Shown here piece after piece: positions 13,412-19,808 of a stretch of DNA of 21,256 nt; within the stretch, counting starts at the first letter, position 1; each line of letters opens with the position of its first letter. A program made the position numbers and the translations under genes. The DNA comes from a virus. Below the pieces are notes generated by a model that had not been told where the DNA came from, made no database searches, and saw only the letters and a list, made by a program, of their open reading frames with translations. The stretch is from positions 1 through 21,256 of the IMG/VR virus record IMGVR_UViG_3300032241_002568. One strand, written 5' to 3'.

Positions 13412-13942
13412 TTGGCTAAACATCTGATGATTGATATGGAAACTATGGCAGTTTCGCCCTCGGCTGTAGTTCTGTCTTTGGGAGCTGTTCATTTTGATCC
13501 TTGGAGCAATGGTATCAAAGATCAAATATACTTCCGCATCGATCTGGATGATCAGGATAAATTAGGTAGAGAAATTGATCCCAATACGCTCGACTGGTGG
13601 GCTAAACAAGATTCTGCCGTCATGGAGGAAGCTTTTAGCCCAGACGATCGTATTCCTCTGGCAGAGGCTATAGATCGTTTTCATAAGTTTGCTTGGGGGT
13701 GTGATGCCTTTTGGAGTCACGGAGCTACCTTTGACTTGGTGATTATAGAAAACATCTATCGTCAACTAAATCGTACGCCACCTTGGAACTTTTGGCAACT
13801 GAGAGATACTCGTACTTTATTTGATCTGGGGCACGATCCTGATATGAGCAAAGAAGGCAAACATGACGCATTGCAAGATGCTATCCGTCAGGCTATAGGT
13901 GTTCAAAATATCTATGCCAAATTAAAGGTTAAAAAGAAATAA
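13412..13942 (+). CDS. DEDDh 3'-5' exonuclease, DexA-like
   Basis: 176 aa with TTG start eight bases after GAAAGG. The four acidic/His residues of the DEDDh family are in place: D8 and E10 (LMIDMETM), D108 (HGATFDL) and H151/D156 (KHDALQD). The segments LSLGAVHFDP, TLDWWAKQ and FWQLRDTRTLF are shared in outline with T4 DexA, although this protein is shorter (DexA about 227). It removes nucleotides from 3' ends of single-stranded DNA, or possibly RNA. It has its own consensus host promoter and ends two bases before a convergent gene, with no obvious terminator between them. Confidence 0.88.
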   Translation: MAKHLMIDMETMAVSPSAVVLSLGAVHFDPWSNGIKDQIYFRIDLDDQDKLGREIDPNTLDWWAKQDSAVMEEAFSPDDRIPLAEAIDRFHKFAWGCDAFWSHGATFDLVIIENIYRQLNRTPPWNFWQLRDTRTLFDLGHDPDMSKEGKHDALQDAIRQAIGVQNIYAKLKVKKK

Positions 13943-13944
13943 GT

Positions 13945-14364
13945 CTATTTAAACCAACCCAATTTCTTTCCTTCGATAACGCGCCGATCTGCTTCTTCTC
14001 TACTACCGGGTAAACGACTTGTCCAAATTAGTATTAGAACAAATAACAAACTCAACCCAACGATCAATTTCCAATTATGAGTAGTAAACCAAAGTATAAT
14101 TAGGCTACCATCCATACTGCTAAACATAGCCCATTTAGCCCAAGTTGGAAATACACTACGCTCACTCCAATTTTTGATTACTGGCCCGAAGAGTTTATGG
14201 TTGAGCATGTAGCTGTGAAAACGCTTGTTGCTACGTGCGAAACAGTAAGTAGCACCAATTGCGGGTGTACTCCAAGGAAGTCCGGGCACAAAGGTACCCA
14301 AATAGGCAATCCCCAAGCAGACCAGTCCTGCTGCAAACCAAAGTGTTTTTTTAATTTTTTCCAT
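13945..14364 (-). CDS. DUF454 (YbaN-like) inner-membrane protein
   Basis: 139 aa. The order FAAGLVCLGIAYLGTFVPGLPWSTPAIGATYCFARS...HSYMLNHKLFGPVIKNW is characteristic of the DUF454/YbaN family: a first membrane helix (about 8-28), PGLP-TP loop, second helix, FARSxxRFHxxLLxHxLFGP motif, then two more helices (about 85-118). The family is found in many bacteria and its function is unknown. Shine-Dalgarno AAGGG is upstream. The only minus-strand gene outside the RuBisCO-like operon; it is divergent from the gene at 14437. Probably captured from a bacterium. Confidence 0.85.
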   Translation of the reverse strand: MEKIKKTLWFAAGLVCLGIAYLGTFVPGLPWSTPAIGATYCFARSNKRFHSYMLNHKLFGPVIKNWSERSVFPTWAKWAMFSSMDGSLIILWFTTHNWKLIVGLSLLFVLILIWTSRLPGSREEADRRVIEGKKLGWFK

Positions 14365-14401
14365 GACATACCCTTTTGTTTATTTAACACAAATTAAATA
14401 G

Positions 14402-14430
14402 TTGACAAATTTACCAATTCAGTGTATAAT
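14402..14430 (+). promoter_or_regulatory. Consensus sigma70 promoter, TTGACA-17-TATAAT
   Basis: Perfect -35 (14402-14407) and -10 (14425-14430) with 17-base spacer. The start expected seven bases after the -10 is exactly ATG 14437. No Shine-Dalgarno exists, so the mRNA is probably leaderless. Confidence 0.88.
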
Positions 14431-14436
14431 CCTACA

Positions 14437-14709
14437 ATGAAACTGAAAAAATTGACCAAACAATATCGTGGACATAAACACTTTAAGTATTGTGATGAAT
14501 TCACATACAAGGATGGTCAAAAGTTTATGGAACGCCGTACGTGGTGTTGGGAGCAATGGGGGCCCAGTGCAGAATTGGATTTGTGGCAGGGTGTGTTTGA
14601 TAGTCCCAGCAAAAACCCGCAATGGTGCTGGATTACGGATCAACATAGAATTAGAATTTATTTGGCTACTGATGCAGAGGCCAGTTGGTATGGCTTAAAA
14701 TGGAGTTGA
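14437..14709 (+). CDS. 90-aa Trp-rich protein of unknown function
   Basis: Start chosen at ATG 14437, which lies at the predicted +1; the in-frame ATG at 14422 is inside the promoter and cannot be transcribed from it. The protein has a basic start (MKLKKLTKQYRGHKHF), then a domain rich in Trp, Tyr and acidic residues (TWCWEQWGPSAELDLWQGVF; NPQWCWITDQHRIRIYLATDAEASWYGLKWS). It looks beta-rich. No family recognised. It is the first gene of a run of eight small overlapping or closely spaced genes up to dnaK. Confidence 0.75.
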   Translation: MKLKKLTKQYRGHKHFKYCDEFTYKDGQKFMERRTWCWEQWGPSAELDLWQGVFDSPSKNPQWCWITDQHRIRIYLATDAEASWYGLKWS

Positions 14710-14710
14710 T

Positions 14711-15529
14711 ATGAAAATTAGTCTTGTAAGTGATCTTCATTTGGAATTTGGCTATCAGGAACTACCTGGTGGTGAGGTACTAATTTTGGCTGGCGATATT
14801 GCCGAAGCTCGTAGCATACAACGACACCACCATGAAACTAAACTAGTATCAGACTCTCCTAATGAGAAATATCGTTGCTCGGAGTTCTTTGCACACGAAT
14901 GTAAGAAGTATGACCGGGTGTTTTATGTTATGGGAAATCACGAACACTATCATGGTAAATTTCGGGATACTTACGATACACTTAAGTACATGATGCCCGA
15001 TAATGTTACTCTTTTGGAAGATGAAGCATTAGAATACAATGGTGTCCTATTCTTAGGTGCTACGCTGTGGACCGATCTCAATCGGCGTAATCCCATTACG
15101 GCCTATCATCTTAAAGATGGTATGAATGATTATCACGTGATCATGCATCGCAGCGATGGGCCAAATACTTCGTATAACAAACTACGTCCTGAGTATACCT
15201 GCGGAGTACATGAAAAAACTCTACAATATTTTCAAATTGTGTTGAGCGAGAATCGTGATAAACCTGTGGTAGTTATTACTCATCATGCTCCCAGTTTCGA
15301 AAGCGTGGATGATAAGTACCGCCATGATTATCATATGAATGGAGGTTATGCCAGCGATCTCAGTGAGTGGGTTCTCAACAACGAGAATATTAAATATTGG
15401 GTTCATGGCCATATGCATAATCCTGTTGATTATATGATCGGAAACACTCGTGTATTGAGCAATCCTCGAGGGTACGTTGGTTACGAAGATAACAATGGGT
15501 TTGATCCTAATTTTAACTTTGAGATTTAA
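14711..15529 (+). CDS. Calcineurin-like metallophosphoesterase
   Basis: 272 aa. The five metallophosphoesterase blocks are present in order: D8-x-H10 (SDLHLE), GD at 28-29 (LILAGDI), GNHE (75-78), the ITHH block (about 194-197) and GHMH near 239. These bind two metal ions and hydrolyse phosphomono- or diesters; the closest functional class by size could be a nucleotide or protein phosphatase or a phosphodiesterase, not decided by sequence. An insert with a cluster of His (RHHHETK) follows the second block. It starts one base after the previous stop with GGAG inside the preceding gene as Shine-Dalgarno. Confidence 0.9.
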   Translation: MKISLVSDLHLEFGYQELPGGEVLILAGDIAEARSIQRHHHETKLVSDSPNEKYRCSEFFAHECKKYDRVFYVMGNHEHYHGKFRDTYDTLKYMMPDNVTLLEDEALEYNGVLFLGATLWTDLNRRNPITAYHLKDGMNDYHVIMHRSDGPNTSYNKLRPEYTCGVHEKTLQYFQIVLSENRDKPVVVITHHAPSFESVDDKYRHDYHMNGGYASDLSEWVLNNENIKYWVHGHMHNPVDYMIGNTRVLSNPRGYVGYEDNNGFDPNFNFEI

Positions 15530-15531
15530 TT

Positions 15532-15675
15532 ATGAAACAAAAAGTAGTAGATATTAAAACTTATCGTGATCGTAAGCTGCTAAAAGAAGCAGTCAATAAA
15601 AAAGTCGTGATCTTTTATCCAAAGATATATCTTAAGGATGTGCAGTGGACATTAGAAAAGCCACCTACAAAATAA
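15532..15675 (+). CDS. 47-aa basic protein of unknown function
   Basis: Short frame starting two bases after the metallophosphoesterase stop. It reads MKQKVVDIKTYRDRKLLKEA then VNKKVVIFYPKIYLKDVQWTL, ending in KPPTK. A charged helix is followed by a strand-like stretch. No family recognised. Support comes from its exact packing in the gene chain and overlap with the next gene by 31 bases; no clear Shine-Dalgarno. Confidence 0.55.
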   Translation: MKQKVVDIKTYRDRKLLKEAVNKKVVIFYPKIYLKDVQWTLEKPPTK

Positions 15676-15890
15676 CTTTAGTAGAAGTTGGGTACCTAAA
15701 TAATAAAAAGCCCGGAGTGCTGATCGAATTTCCAGATTGGGGTGAATGGGGAACTATGTTAGAACCCAGTTTATTTGAACAAATTAGTGATTGGTGCGGT
15801 CGTAATCGTTGCGGACACAGAATAGCCTATGATGAATTTATATTTGATAATGAACAACAGCGTGCTATGTTCATATTGAGATGGTCATGA
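15645..15890 (+). CDS. 81-aa conserved small protein
   Basis: Starts at GTG 15645, seven bases after AAGGA (15634-15638), inside the end of the gene before. The protein has beta-like segments (ATYKITLVEVGYL; PGVLIEFPDWGEWGTM) and a helix (LFEQISDWCGRN), then IAYDEFIFDNEQQRAMFILRWS. It contains two Cys (WCGRNRCG). The style matches small proteins of T4-like phages, with no known function. ATGA overlap links it to the next gene. Confidence 0.7.
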   Translation: MDIRKATYKITLVEVGYLNNKKPGVLIEFPDWGEWGTMLEPSLFEQISDWCGRNRCGHRIAYDEFIFDNEQQRAMFILRWS

Positions 15891-16087
15891 AATATACGCC
15901 CGGTGAATCTTACGAACAATGGGCCGAAAAAGTTAAACAATATGAGCTTGGTAGGGCACTGATGCAAGTAGCACAAGGACAAGATCCTATCTTAGTTTTA
16001 GAAAAAATGAGTCACAGTATTGTAGAAAAAATGATGCATCCGTTGACACAGGCCATAAGAGACGTAGCCAAAAAGAGAGAAAAATGA
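15887..16087 (+). CDS. 66-aa protein resembling the glutamyl-tRNA reductase dimerisation helix
   Basis: Start chosen at ATG 15887 because it forms the ATGA overlap used throughout this gene chain; ATG 15881 would add two residues. The first half (MKYTPGESYEQWAEKVKQYELGRALM) is a helix pair; the second half (DPILVLEKMSHSIVEKMMHPLTQAIRDVAKKREK) resembles the end of glutamyl-tRNA reductase (HemA), which carries a LxxRLxxKLLHxPTxALR-type helix. Similar short proteins occur in T4-like marine phages. It lacks the catalytic part, so it cannot be a reductase; it may be a small helical dimer or bind the host enzyme. Confidence 0.65.
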   Translation: MKYTPGESYEQWAEKVKQYELGRALMQVAQGQDPILVLEKMSHSIVEKMMHPLTQAIRDVAKKREK

Positions 16088-16293
16088 ACAAACTAGATTT
16101 ACATGGCGTTAGACACGGTGAAGTTGATCTTATTGTAGAAAATTTCATTCTAATGAATCAAAATGATCTACCCTTAGAGATTATCTGCGGTAATAGTGAA
16201 CGTATGATCGAATTAGCCTTAATGGTAACTCGTAGATTAGGCTGCACAACTTCTACAATAAAATACGGTACTATAATTGTAAGAAACATATAA
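16084..16293 (+). CDS. Small Smr-domain-like protein
   Basis: 69 aa starting in ATGA overlap. LDLHGVRHGEVDLIVENFI (4-22) matches the opening LDLHGxxxxEAxxxVxxFI of Smr domains (C-terminal domain of MutS2), and LPLEIICGNSERMIELALMVTRRLG matches the second strand and helix. The usual GxG loop (HGKG) is here CGNS. Smr domains bind or nick nucleic acids, but the catalytic DLHG His is kept while the second loop is changed, so activity is open. It is shorter than a typical 80-90 residue domain. Confidence 0.7.
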   Translation: MNKLDLHGVRHGEVDLIVENFILMNQNDLPLEIICGNSERMIELALMVTRRLGCTTSTIKYGTIIVRNI

Positions 16294-16295
16294 TA

Positions 16296-16412
16296 GTGAA
16301 TTTTGATCCTACAGTAATGCAATCTCTATCCAAAAGTTTAACAGAAAAGCTGCTGCATCTCCTATATCTTGCGGATAGAAATCAACTTGACATAGGAAAG
16401 ATATTAAAGTAG
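16296..16412 (+). CDS. 38-aa peptide of unknown function
   Basis: GTG 16296 follows the preceding stop by two bases and the frame ends at TAG 16410-16412, directly against the late promoter of dnaK. The peptide reads MNFDPTVMQSLSKSLTEKLLHLL then YLADRNQLDIGKILK, one amphipathic helix. The piece SKSLTEKLLH again recalls the HemA dimerisation helix seen two genes earlier. No good Shine-Dalgarno, so the call rests on packing and on sensible amino-acid content. Confidence 0.45.
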   Translation: MNFDPTVMQSLSKSLTEKLLHLLYLADRNQLDIGKILK

Positions 16413-16420
16413 TATAAATA
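16413..16420 (+). promoter_or_regulatory. T4-type late promoter TATAAATA of dnaK
   Basis: Exact TATAAATA, abutting the previous stop codon. T4 spacing predicts +1 at G16426, which is the first base of the 5' hairpin shared with hsp20. Leader length to ATG 16477 is 51 nt. Confidence 0.7.
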
Positions 16421-16425
16421 ATCTA

Positions 16426-16471
16426 GCAAGTACCTAATGGACTTGTTAAAATTCTTACTTTTAAAGGAGAA
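16426..16471 (+). promoter_or_regulatory. dnaK leader RNA: 5' hairpin plus Shine-Dalgarno-masking hairpin
   Basis: Hairpin 1: stem GCAAGT/ACTTGT (16426-16431/16441-16446, outer pair G-U) with loop ACCTAATGG. Hairpin 2: TTCTT-A-CTT (16452-16460) pairs with AAGGAGAA (16464-16471) in eight base pairs with one bulged A and a TTA loop, so the whole Shine-Dalgarno AAGGAG is paired. The hsp20 leader (18399-18449) has the same loop, same masking block ATTCTTACTT and same order, but a different hairpin-1 stem. This suggests joint post-transcriptional control of the two chaperones, possibly by temperature or by a loop-binding factor. Confidence 0.75.
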
Positions 16472-16476
16472 CAAAA

Positions 16477-18366
16477 ATGAGAATGAAATCACCCGTTCTG
16501 GGCATAGATCTCGGAACCACTAATAGTTGCGTTGCAATCATCGAAGCAGGATCCCCAAAGGTTATTGAAAACGCAGAAGGTGCTCGTACGACACCCTCTA
16601 TTGTTACCTATACAGATAAAGAAATCCTGGTAGGAGCCAGTGCTAAACGCCAGGCTGTTTCAAATCCTAAGAATACCATCTACGCAGCCAAGCGTTTAAT
16701 TGGACGTAAGTTTACTGAAGAGGCTGTACAGAAAGATATTGACCTAATGCCCTACAAGATTGTAGAGGCCAAGAACGGAGATGCTTGGGTCAATGCTAAC
16801 GGAGAAGATTTAGCACCTCCGCAGATTTCAGCAGAAGTTCTTCGTAAAATGAAGAAGACCGCAGAAGATTATTTAGGTGAAGAAGTAACTCAGGCAGTTA
16901 TTACCGTACCTGCTTATTTCAACGATAGCCAACGTCAGGCCACTAAGGATGCAGGTAGGATTGCAGGATTGGAAGTCTTACGCATTATCAACGAACCTAC
17001 TGCGGCTGCATTGGCATATGGTGTAGATAAGCAGGATAAAAAGGATCGCAAGGTTGCGGTCTATGACCTCGGCGGTGGTACATTTGACGTTAGCATTATT
17101 GAAATTGCTAATGTCGATGGAGAGAAGCAGATCGAAGTATTGAGCACCAATGGTGATACATTCCTTGGTGGTGAGGACTTTGATCAACGTATTATGGATC
17201 ATCTGGTTGAGGAATTCCTCAAGGATACAGGTATTGATCTAACGAAGGATGTACTGGCACTACAGCGTCTTAAGGAAGCCGCCGAAAAGGCCAAGATTGA
17301 ACTATCCAGCAGTACACAGACTGATGTCAACCTTCCCTATGTTACGGCAGATGCTAATGGACCAAAACACCTTAATGTTAAATTAACCCGTGCTAAGTTA
17401 GAAAGTCTGGTTGAAAAGCTAATTCAACGTAGCATTGAGCCGTGTAAGACTGCTATGGCTGATGCTAAGGTTGCCCCCGGCGACATTGATGAAGTTATCC
17501 TGGTAGGTGGTATGACACGCATGCCCAAGGTACAGGAAACTGTTGAAAAGCTGTTTGGCAAAGCACCCCGCAAGGATGTTAATCCTGACGAAGCTGTTGC
17601 AGTGGGTGCAGCCATCCAGGGTGCTGTTCTTTCAGGAGATCGTAAGGATGTTCTCCTACTTGATGTTACTCCATTAAGCCTAGGCATTGAAACACTTGGC
17701 GGTGTAATGACCAAGTTAATTCAGAAGAATACCACAATTCCTACCAAGGGTACACAAGTATTCAGTACTGCTGAAGATAATCAGCCCGCTGTTACTATTC
17801 GGGTATTTCAAGGTGAAAGAGAACTTTGCCAGCACAATAAGCTGCTGGGAGAATTCAACTTAGAAGGTATTCCTCCTGCTCGGCGTGGTACTCCACAAAT
17901 CGAAGTTACATTTGACCTCGATGCCAACGGTATCATGCATGTTAGTGCCAAAGACAAGAATACTGGTAAGGAAAACAAAATTACTATTAAAGCTAACTCA
18001 GGCCTATCAGATGCCGAAATTCAGCAGATGATTAAGGACGCCGAACTTAATGCAGAAGAGGATCGCAAGCAGAGAGAATTGATCGATGCACGTAATTCTG
18101 CCGAAGCGTTGGCACATAGTACACGTAATGATCTAGCAGAAGTTAAAGATAAATTAACCAGTGATCAGATTAGCAAAATCGAATCTGCTATTAGCGATCT
18201 AGAAACCGCTGCTAAAGATACAGATCGTGAAGCTATTCAGCAAAAGACCAGTGATTTATTTGCAGCAGCACAGGACATTCAACAGGCCAAGGCCGCAGCA
18301 ACTACAGAATCCACAGAGTCAAAAAAAGATGACAATGTGGTAGATGCGGAGTTTACGGAGACTTGA
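16477..18366 (+). CDS. dnaK: DnaK (Hsp70) chaperone
   Basis: 629 aa, close to E. coli DnaK (638). It has the ATPase domain ([13 protein letters not shown] at about 9-21; [25 protein letters not shown]), the linker and start of the substrate domain ([19 protein letters not shown]), the beta domain with [20 protein letters not shown], a helical lid and the tail VVDAEFTET, like the conserved DnaK C-terminus. It is thus a complete chaperone, not a fragment. ATG 16477 is seven bases from AAGGAG; ATG 16483 is an alternative. It would need DnaJ and GrpE from the host, as neither is in the window. Controlled by a late promoter and a structured leader. Full dnaK genes are rare in phages. Confidence 0.96.
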   Translation: MRMKSPVLGIDLGTTNSCVAIIEAGSPKVIENAEGARTTPSIVTYTDKEILVGASAKRQAVSNPKNTIYAAKRLIGRKFTEEAVQKDIDLMPYKIVEAKNGDAWVNANGEDLAPPQISAEVLRKMKKTAEDYLGEEVTQAVITVPAYFNDSQRQATKDAGRIAGLEVLRIINEPTAAALAYGVDKQDKKDRKVAVYDLGGGTFDVSIIEIANVDGEKQIEVLSTNGDTFLGGEDFDQRIMDHLVEEFLKDTGIDLTKDVLALQRLKEAAEKAKIELSSSTQTDVNLPYVTADANGPKHLNVKLTRAKLESLVEKLIQRSIEPCKTAMADAKVAPGDIDEVILVGGMTRMPKVQETVEKLFGKAPRKDVNPDEAVAVGAAIQGAVLSGDRKDVLLLDVTPLSLGIETLGGVMTKLIQKNTTIPTKGTQVFSTAEDNQPAVTIRVFQGERELCQHNKLLGEFNLEGIPPARRGTPQIEVTFDLDANGIMHVSAKDKNTGKENKITIKANSGLSDAEIQQMIKDAELNAEEDRKQRELIDARNSAEALAHSTRNDLAEVKDKLTSDQISKIESAISDLETAAKDTDREAIQQKTSDLFAAAQDIQQAKAAATTESTESKKDDNVVDAEFTET

Positions 18367-18385
18367 CGTCGGCCGTGATTTCGTG

Positions 18386-18393
18386 TATAAATA
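18386..18393 (+). promoter_or_regulatory. T4-type late promoter TATAAATA of hsp20
   Basis: Exact TATAAATA 20 bases after the dnaK stop. T4 spacing predicts +1 at G18399, exactly the first base of the 5' hairpin stem, the same relation as in the dnaK leader. Confidence 0.7.
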
Positions 18394-18398
18394 TTTGT

Positions 18399-18449
18399 GT
18401 AGGGCACCTAATGGGCCCTACACCATGATTCTTACTTAATAAAGGAGAA
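18399..18449 (+). promoter_or_regulatory. hsp20 leader RNA: 5' hairpin plus Shine-Dalgarno-masking hairpin
   Basis: Hairpin 1: stem GTAGGGC/GCCCTAC (18399-18405/18415-18421), loop ACCTAATGG (18406-18414), identical to the dnaK loop on a quite different stem. Hairpin 2: TTCTT-A-CTT (18429-18437) pairs with AAGGAGAA (18442-18449), eight base pairs with one bulged A and loop AATA, covering AAGGAG. Conservation of loop and masking block while the first stem covaries is strong evidence for a functional RNA element. Confidence 0.75.
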
Positions 18450-18454
18450 ATATG

Positions 18455-18889
18455 ATGAATCAATTAGTACGGTTTGACACAAACGCTCTAAATAGAGCAC
18501 TTATTGGTTTTGACACATTGTTTGACAATTTCGAAAGACGGTTTGCCAATCAAATCAATACCAACTATCCTCCACACAATGTTCTTAGAATTGATGAGGA
18601 AAATTATGAAATTCATTTGGCTGTAACCGGTTTTGAGCCGAAAGAAATTTCAGTTGAACTTGATCAAAATACTCTTGTGATTAGAGGAGAAAGAGAAGAG
18701 TCGGCTACAGATGAGACACAGTATATTCACAGAGGTCTTGCTGCCCGTAACTTTACCCGAGGTTTCCTATTGCCCGATCATTTCGAAGTCGGGGATGCGG
18801 AAATTAAGAATGGCGTTCTTAAGGTTGCCCTTAAGCATGTCATACCTGAGGCTCTAAAGCCTCGTCAGATTAAAGTCAACGCACTTTAA
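18455..18889 (+). CDS. Small heat-shock protein Hsp20 (IbpA-like)
   Basis: 144 aa from ATG 18455, which has the same seven-base distance to AAGGAG as in dnaK; ATG 18452 is only four bases away. N-terminal part FDTLFDNFERRF (about 18-30), then the alpha-crystallin domain about 38-128: PPHNVLRIDEENYEIHLAVTGF, ISVELDQNTLVIRGER, and GLAARNFTRGFLLPDHFEV...NGVLKVAL, the conserved G-x-L motif. The C-terminus has RQIKV, an I-x-V-type tail (IKV) that binds neighbouring subunits. It holds unfolding proteins for refolding by DnaK. Hsp20 genes are common in T4-like marine phages. A stable hairpin follows directly. Confidence 0.92.
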   Translation: MNQLVRFDTNALNRALIGFDTLFDNFERRFANQINTNYPPHNVLRIDEENYEIHLAVTGFEPKEISVELDQNTLVIRGEREESATDETQYIHRGLAARNFTRGFLLPDHFEVGDAEIKNGVLKVALKHVIPEALKPRQIKVNAL

Positions 18890-18894
18890 CGAAC

Positions 18895-18923
18895 AAAGTG
18901 GGGGAGTTTTTCTCCCCCACTTT
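18895..18923 (+). terminator. Long hairpin between hsp20 and clpS, probable terminator or processing site
   Basis: A perfect 12-bp stem AAAGTGGGGGAG/CTCCCCCACTTT (18895-18906/18912-18923) with a TTTTT loop. The base after the stem is ACCAAA, so a classic T-run is missing beyond the three paired T residues. It may act as a weak terminator, as an RNA 3'-end stabiliser for hsp20, or separate hsp20 from clpS expression. Confidence 0.6.
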
Positions 18924-18939
18924 ACCAAATAGGAATATT

Positions 18940-19248
18940 ATGGCCACCGAAGATATTGTTATCGAAAAGAAAAAAGTTACATCAAAAGAACTTAAAGAAC
19001 CTCCTAAATATAAAGTTGTTGTGTTAAATGATGATGTTACTCCTATGGAATTCGTCATAGCTATGTTGATGTCATTATTCAAACACAGTCAAGATAGTGC
19101 TGTTAACCTAACAATGGAAATTCATCAAGAAGGTAGTGCAGTAGCTGGAATATATTCCCACGAGATTGCTGAACAAAAGGTACTCGATGCTACTACTATG
19201 GCTCGTAATAACAGGTTTCCTTTGATTTTAAAGGCAGAGGTTGAATAA
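18940..19248 (+). CDS. clpS: ClpS adaptor protein
   Basis: 102 aa from ATG 18940 after AGGAA; an upstream in-frame ATG (18898) falls inside the hairpin. The core PPKYKVVVLNDDVTPMEFVIAMLM (21-44) and HQEGSAVAGIYSHEIAEQKV (62-81) is ClpS: N30-D31-D32 with T34, M36 and H62 form the pocket for N-terminal Leu, Phe, Tyr or Trp. A flexible basic N-terminal tail of about 20 residues, which enters the ClpA pore in the host system, is present. ClpS normally works with ClpA, which is not in this window; the phage instead encodes ClpX. It may redirect host ClpAP toward chosen targets. Confidence 0.94.
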   Translation: MATEDIVIEKKKVTSKELKEPPKYKVVVLNDDVTPMEFVIAMLMSLFKHSQDSAVNLTMEIHQEGSAVAGIYSHEIAEQKVLDATTMARNNRFPLILKAEVE

Positions 19249-19255
19249 CGCATAA

Positions 19256-19263
19256 TATAAATA
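19256..19263 (+). promoter_or_regulatory. T4-type late promoter TATAAATA of the bilin operon
   Basis: Exact TATAAATA followed by five bases and ATG 19269, which is the predicted +1. No Shine-Dalgarno is visible, so the heme oxygenase transcript is probably leaderless. Confidence 0.65.
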
Positions 19264-19268
19264 TCAGT

Positions 19269-19808
19269 ATGAGTCTAAAAGAATTAACTAAAGATAGTCA
19301 TACTGCTGCTGAAAAAACTCCTTTTATGAAGTCGGTTTTTAAGGGGACAATGACTCAAGATATTTGGGCAGATTGGACATATCAAAAATCACTTTTTTAT
19401 AACGCAATCGAAAGTTCTGCAGATGCCGCAGTACTATTGATAGGCATGCACGATCTGCGAAGAACATTCTTATTATTGTCAGACTATAAGGCCATGGTCA
19501 AAACTGATACTGTAACTTATTACAAAAAGAGTGTACTCGACTACTACCAATATATAATGAACTTGTATCCCAATAGGGATCGAATTATGGCACATCTTTA
19601 TGTCTGGCATATGGGGGATCTTCACGGTGGGCAAATGATTAAGAAGGTTTTGCCCTTTAGTCACAAAAATTTAGAATTCGATCGGCCTGACTCACTTAAG
19701 AGCATGATTAGACAACAATTAGATGACAGCATGGCAGAGGAAGCCAATGTAGCGTTTAATTGGGCTATTCGTATGATGGGCGAGTATGATGAACAATTCA
19801 ACATTTAA
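19269..19808 (+). CDS. Heme oxygenase
   Basis: 179 aa. The proximal heme ligand is H11 in LTKDSHTAAEKTPFM (family pattern T...HxxAE), and the distal-helix block YVWHMGDLHGGQMIKK (about 111-126) matches the GDLSGGQ region of heme oxygenases. Length is a little short of bacterial and cyanobacterial enzymes (about 190-240). It opens heme to biliverdin, iron and CO with electrons from ferredoxin or another reductant. It overlaps the bilin reductase gene by 23 bases, so the two enzymes form a heme-to-bilin pathway. A host without phycobilisomes would have no obvious use for the pigment. Confidence 0.92.
   Translation: MSLKELTKDSHTAAEKTPFMKSVFKGTMTQDIWADWTYQKSLFYNAIESSADAAVLLIGMHDLRRTFLLLSDYKAMVKTDTVTYYKKSVLDYYQYIMNLYPNRDRIMAHLYVWHMGDLHGGQMIKKVLPFSHKNLEFDRPDSLKSMIRQQLDDSMAEEANVAFNWAIRMMGEYDEQFNI

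Noticed and set aside
14422-14436. ATG 14422 as start of the Trp-rich protein
   Set aside because: It falls inside the -10 region of a consensus promoter, upstream of the predicted transcript start.
18898-18939. ATG 18898 as start of ClpS
   Set aside because: It would place the N-terminus inside the 12-bp hairpin; ATG 18940 has AGGAA and gives the expected ClpS length.
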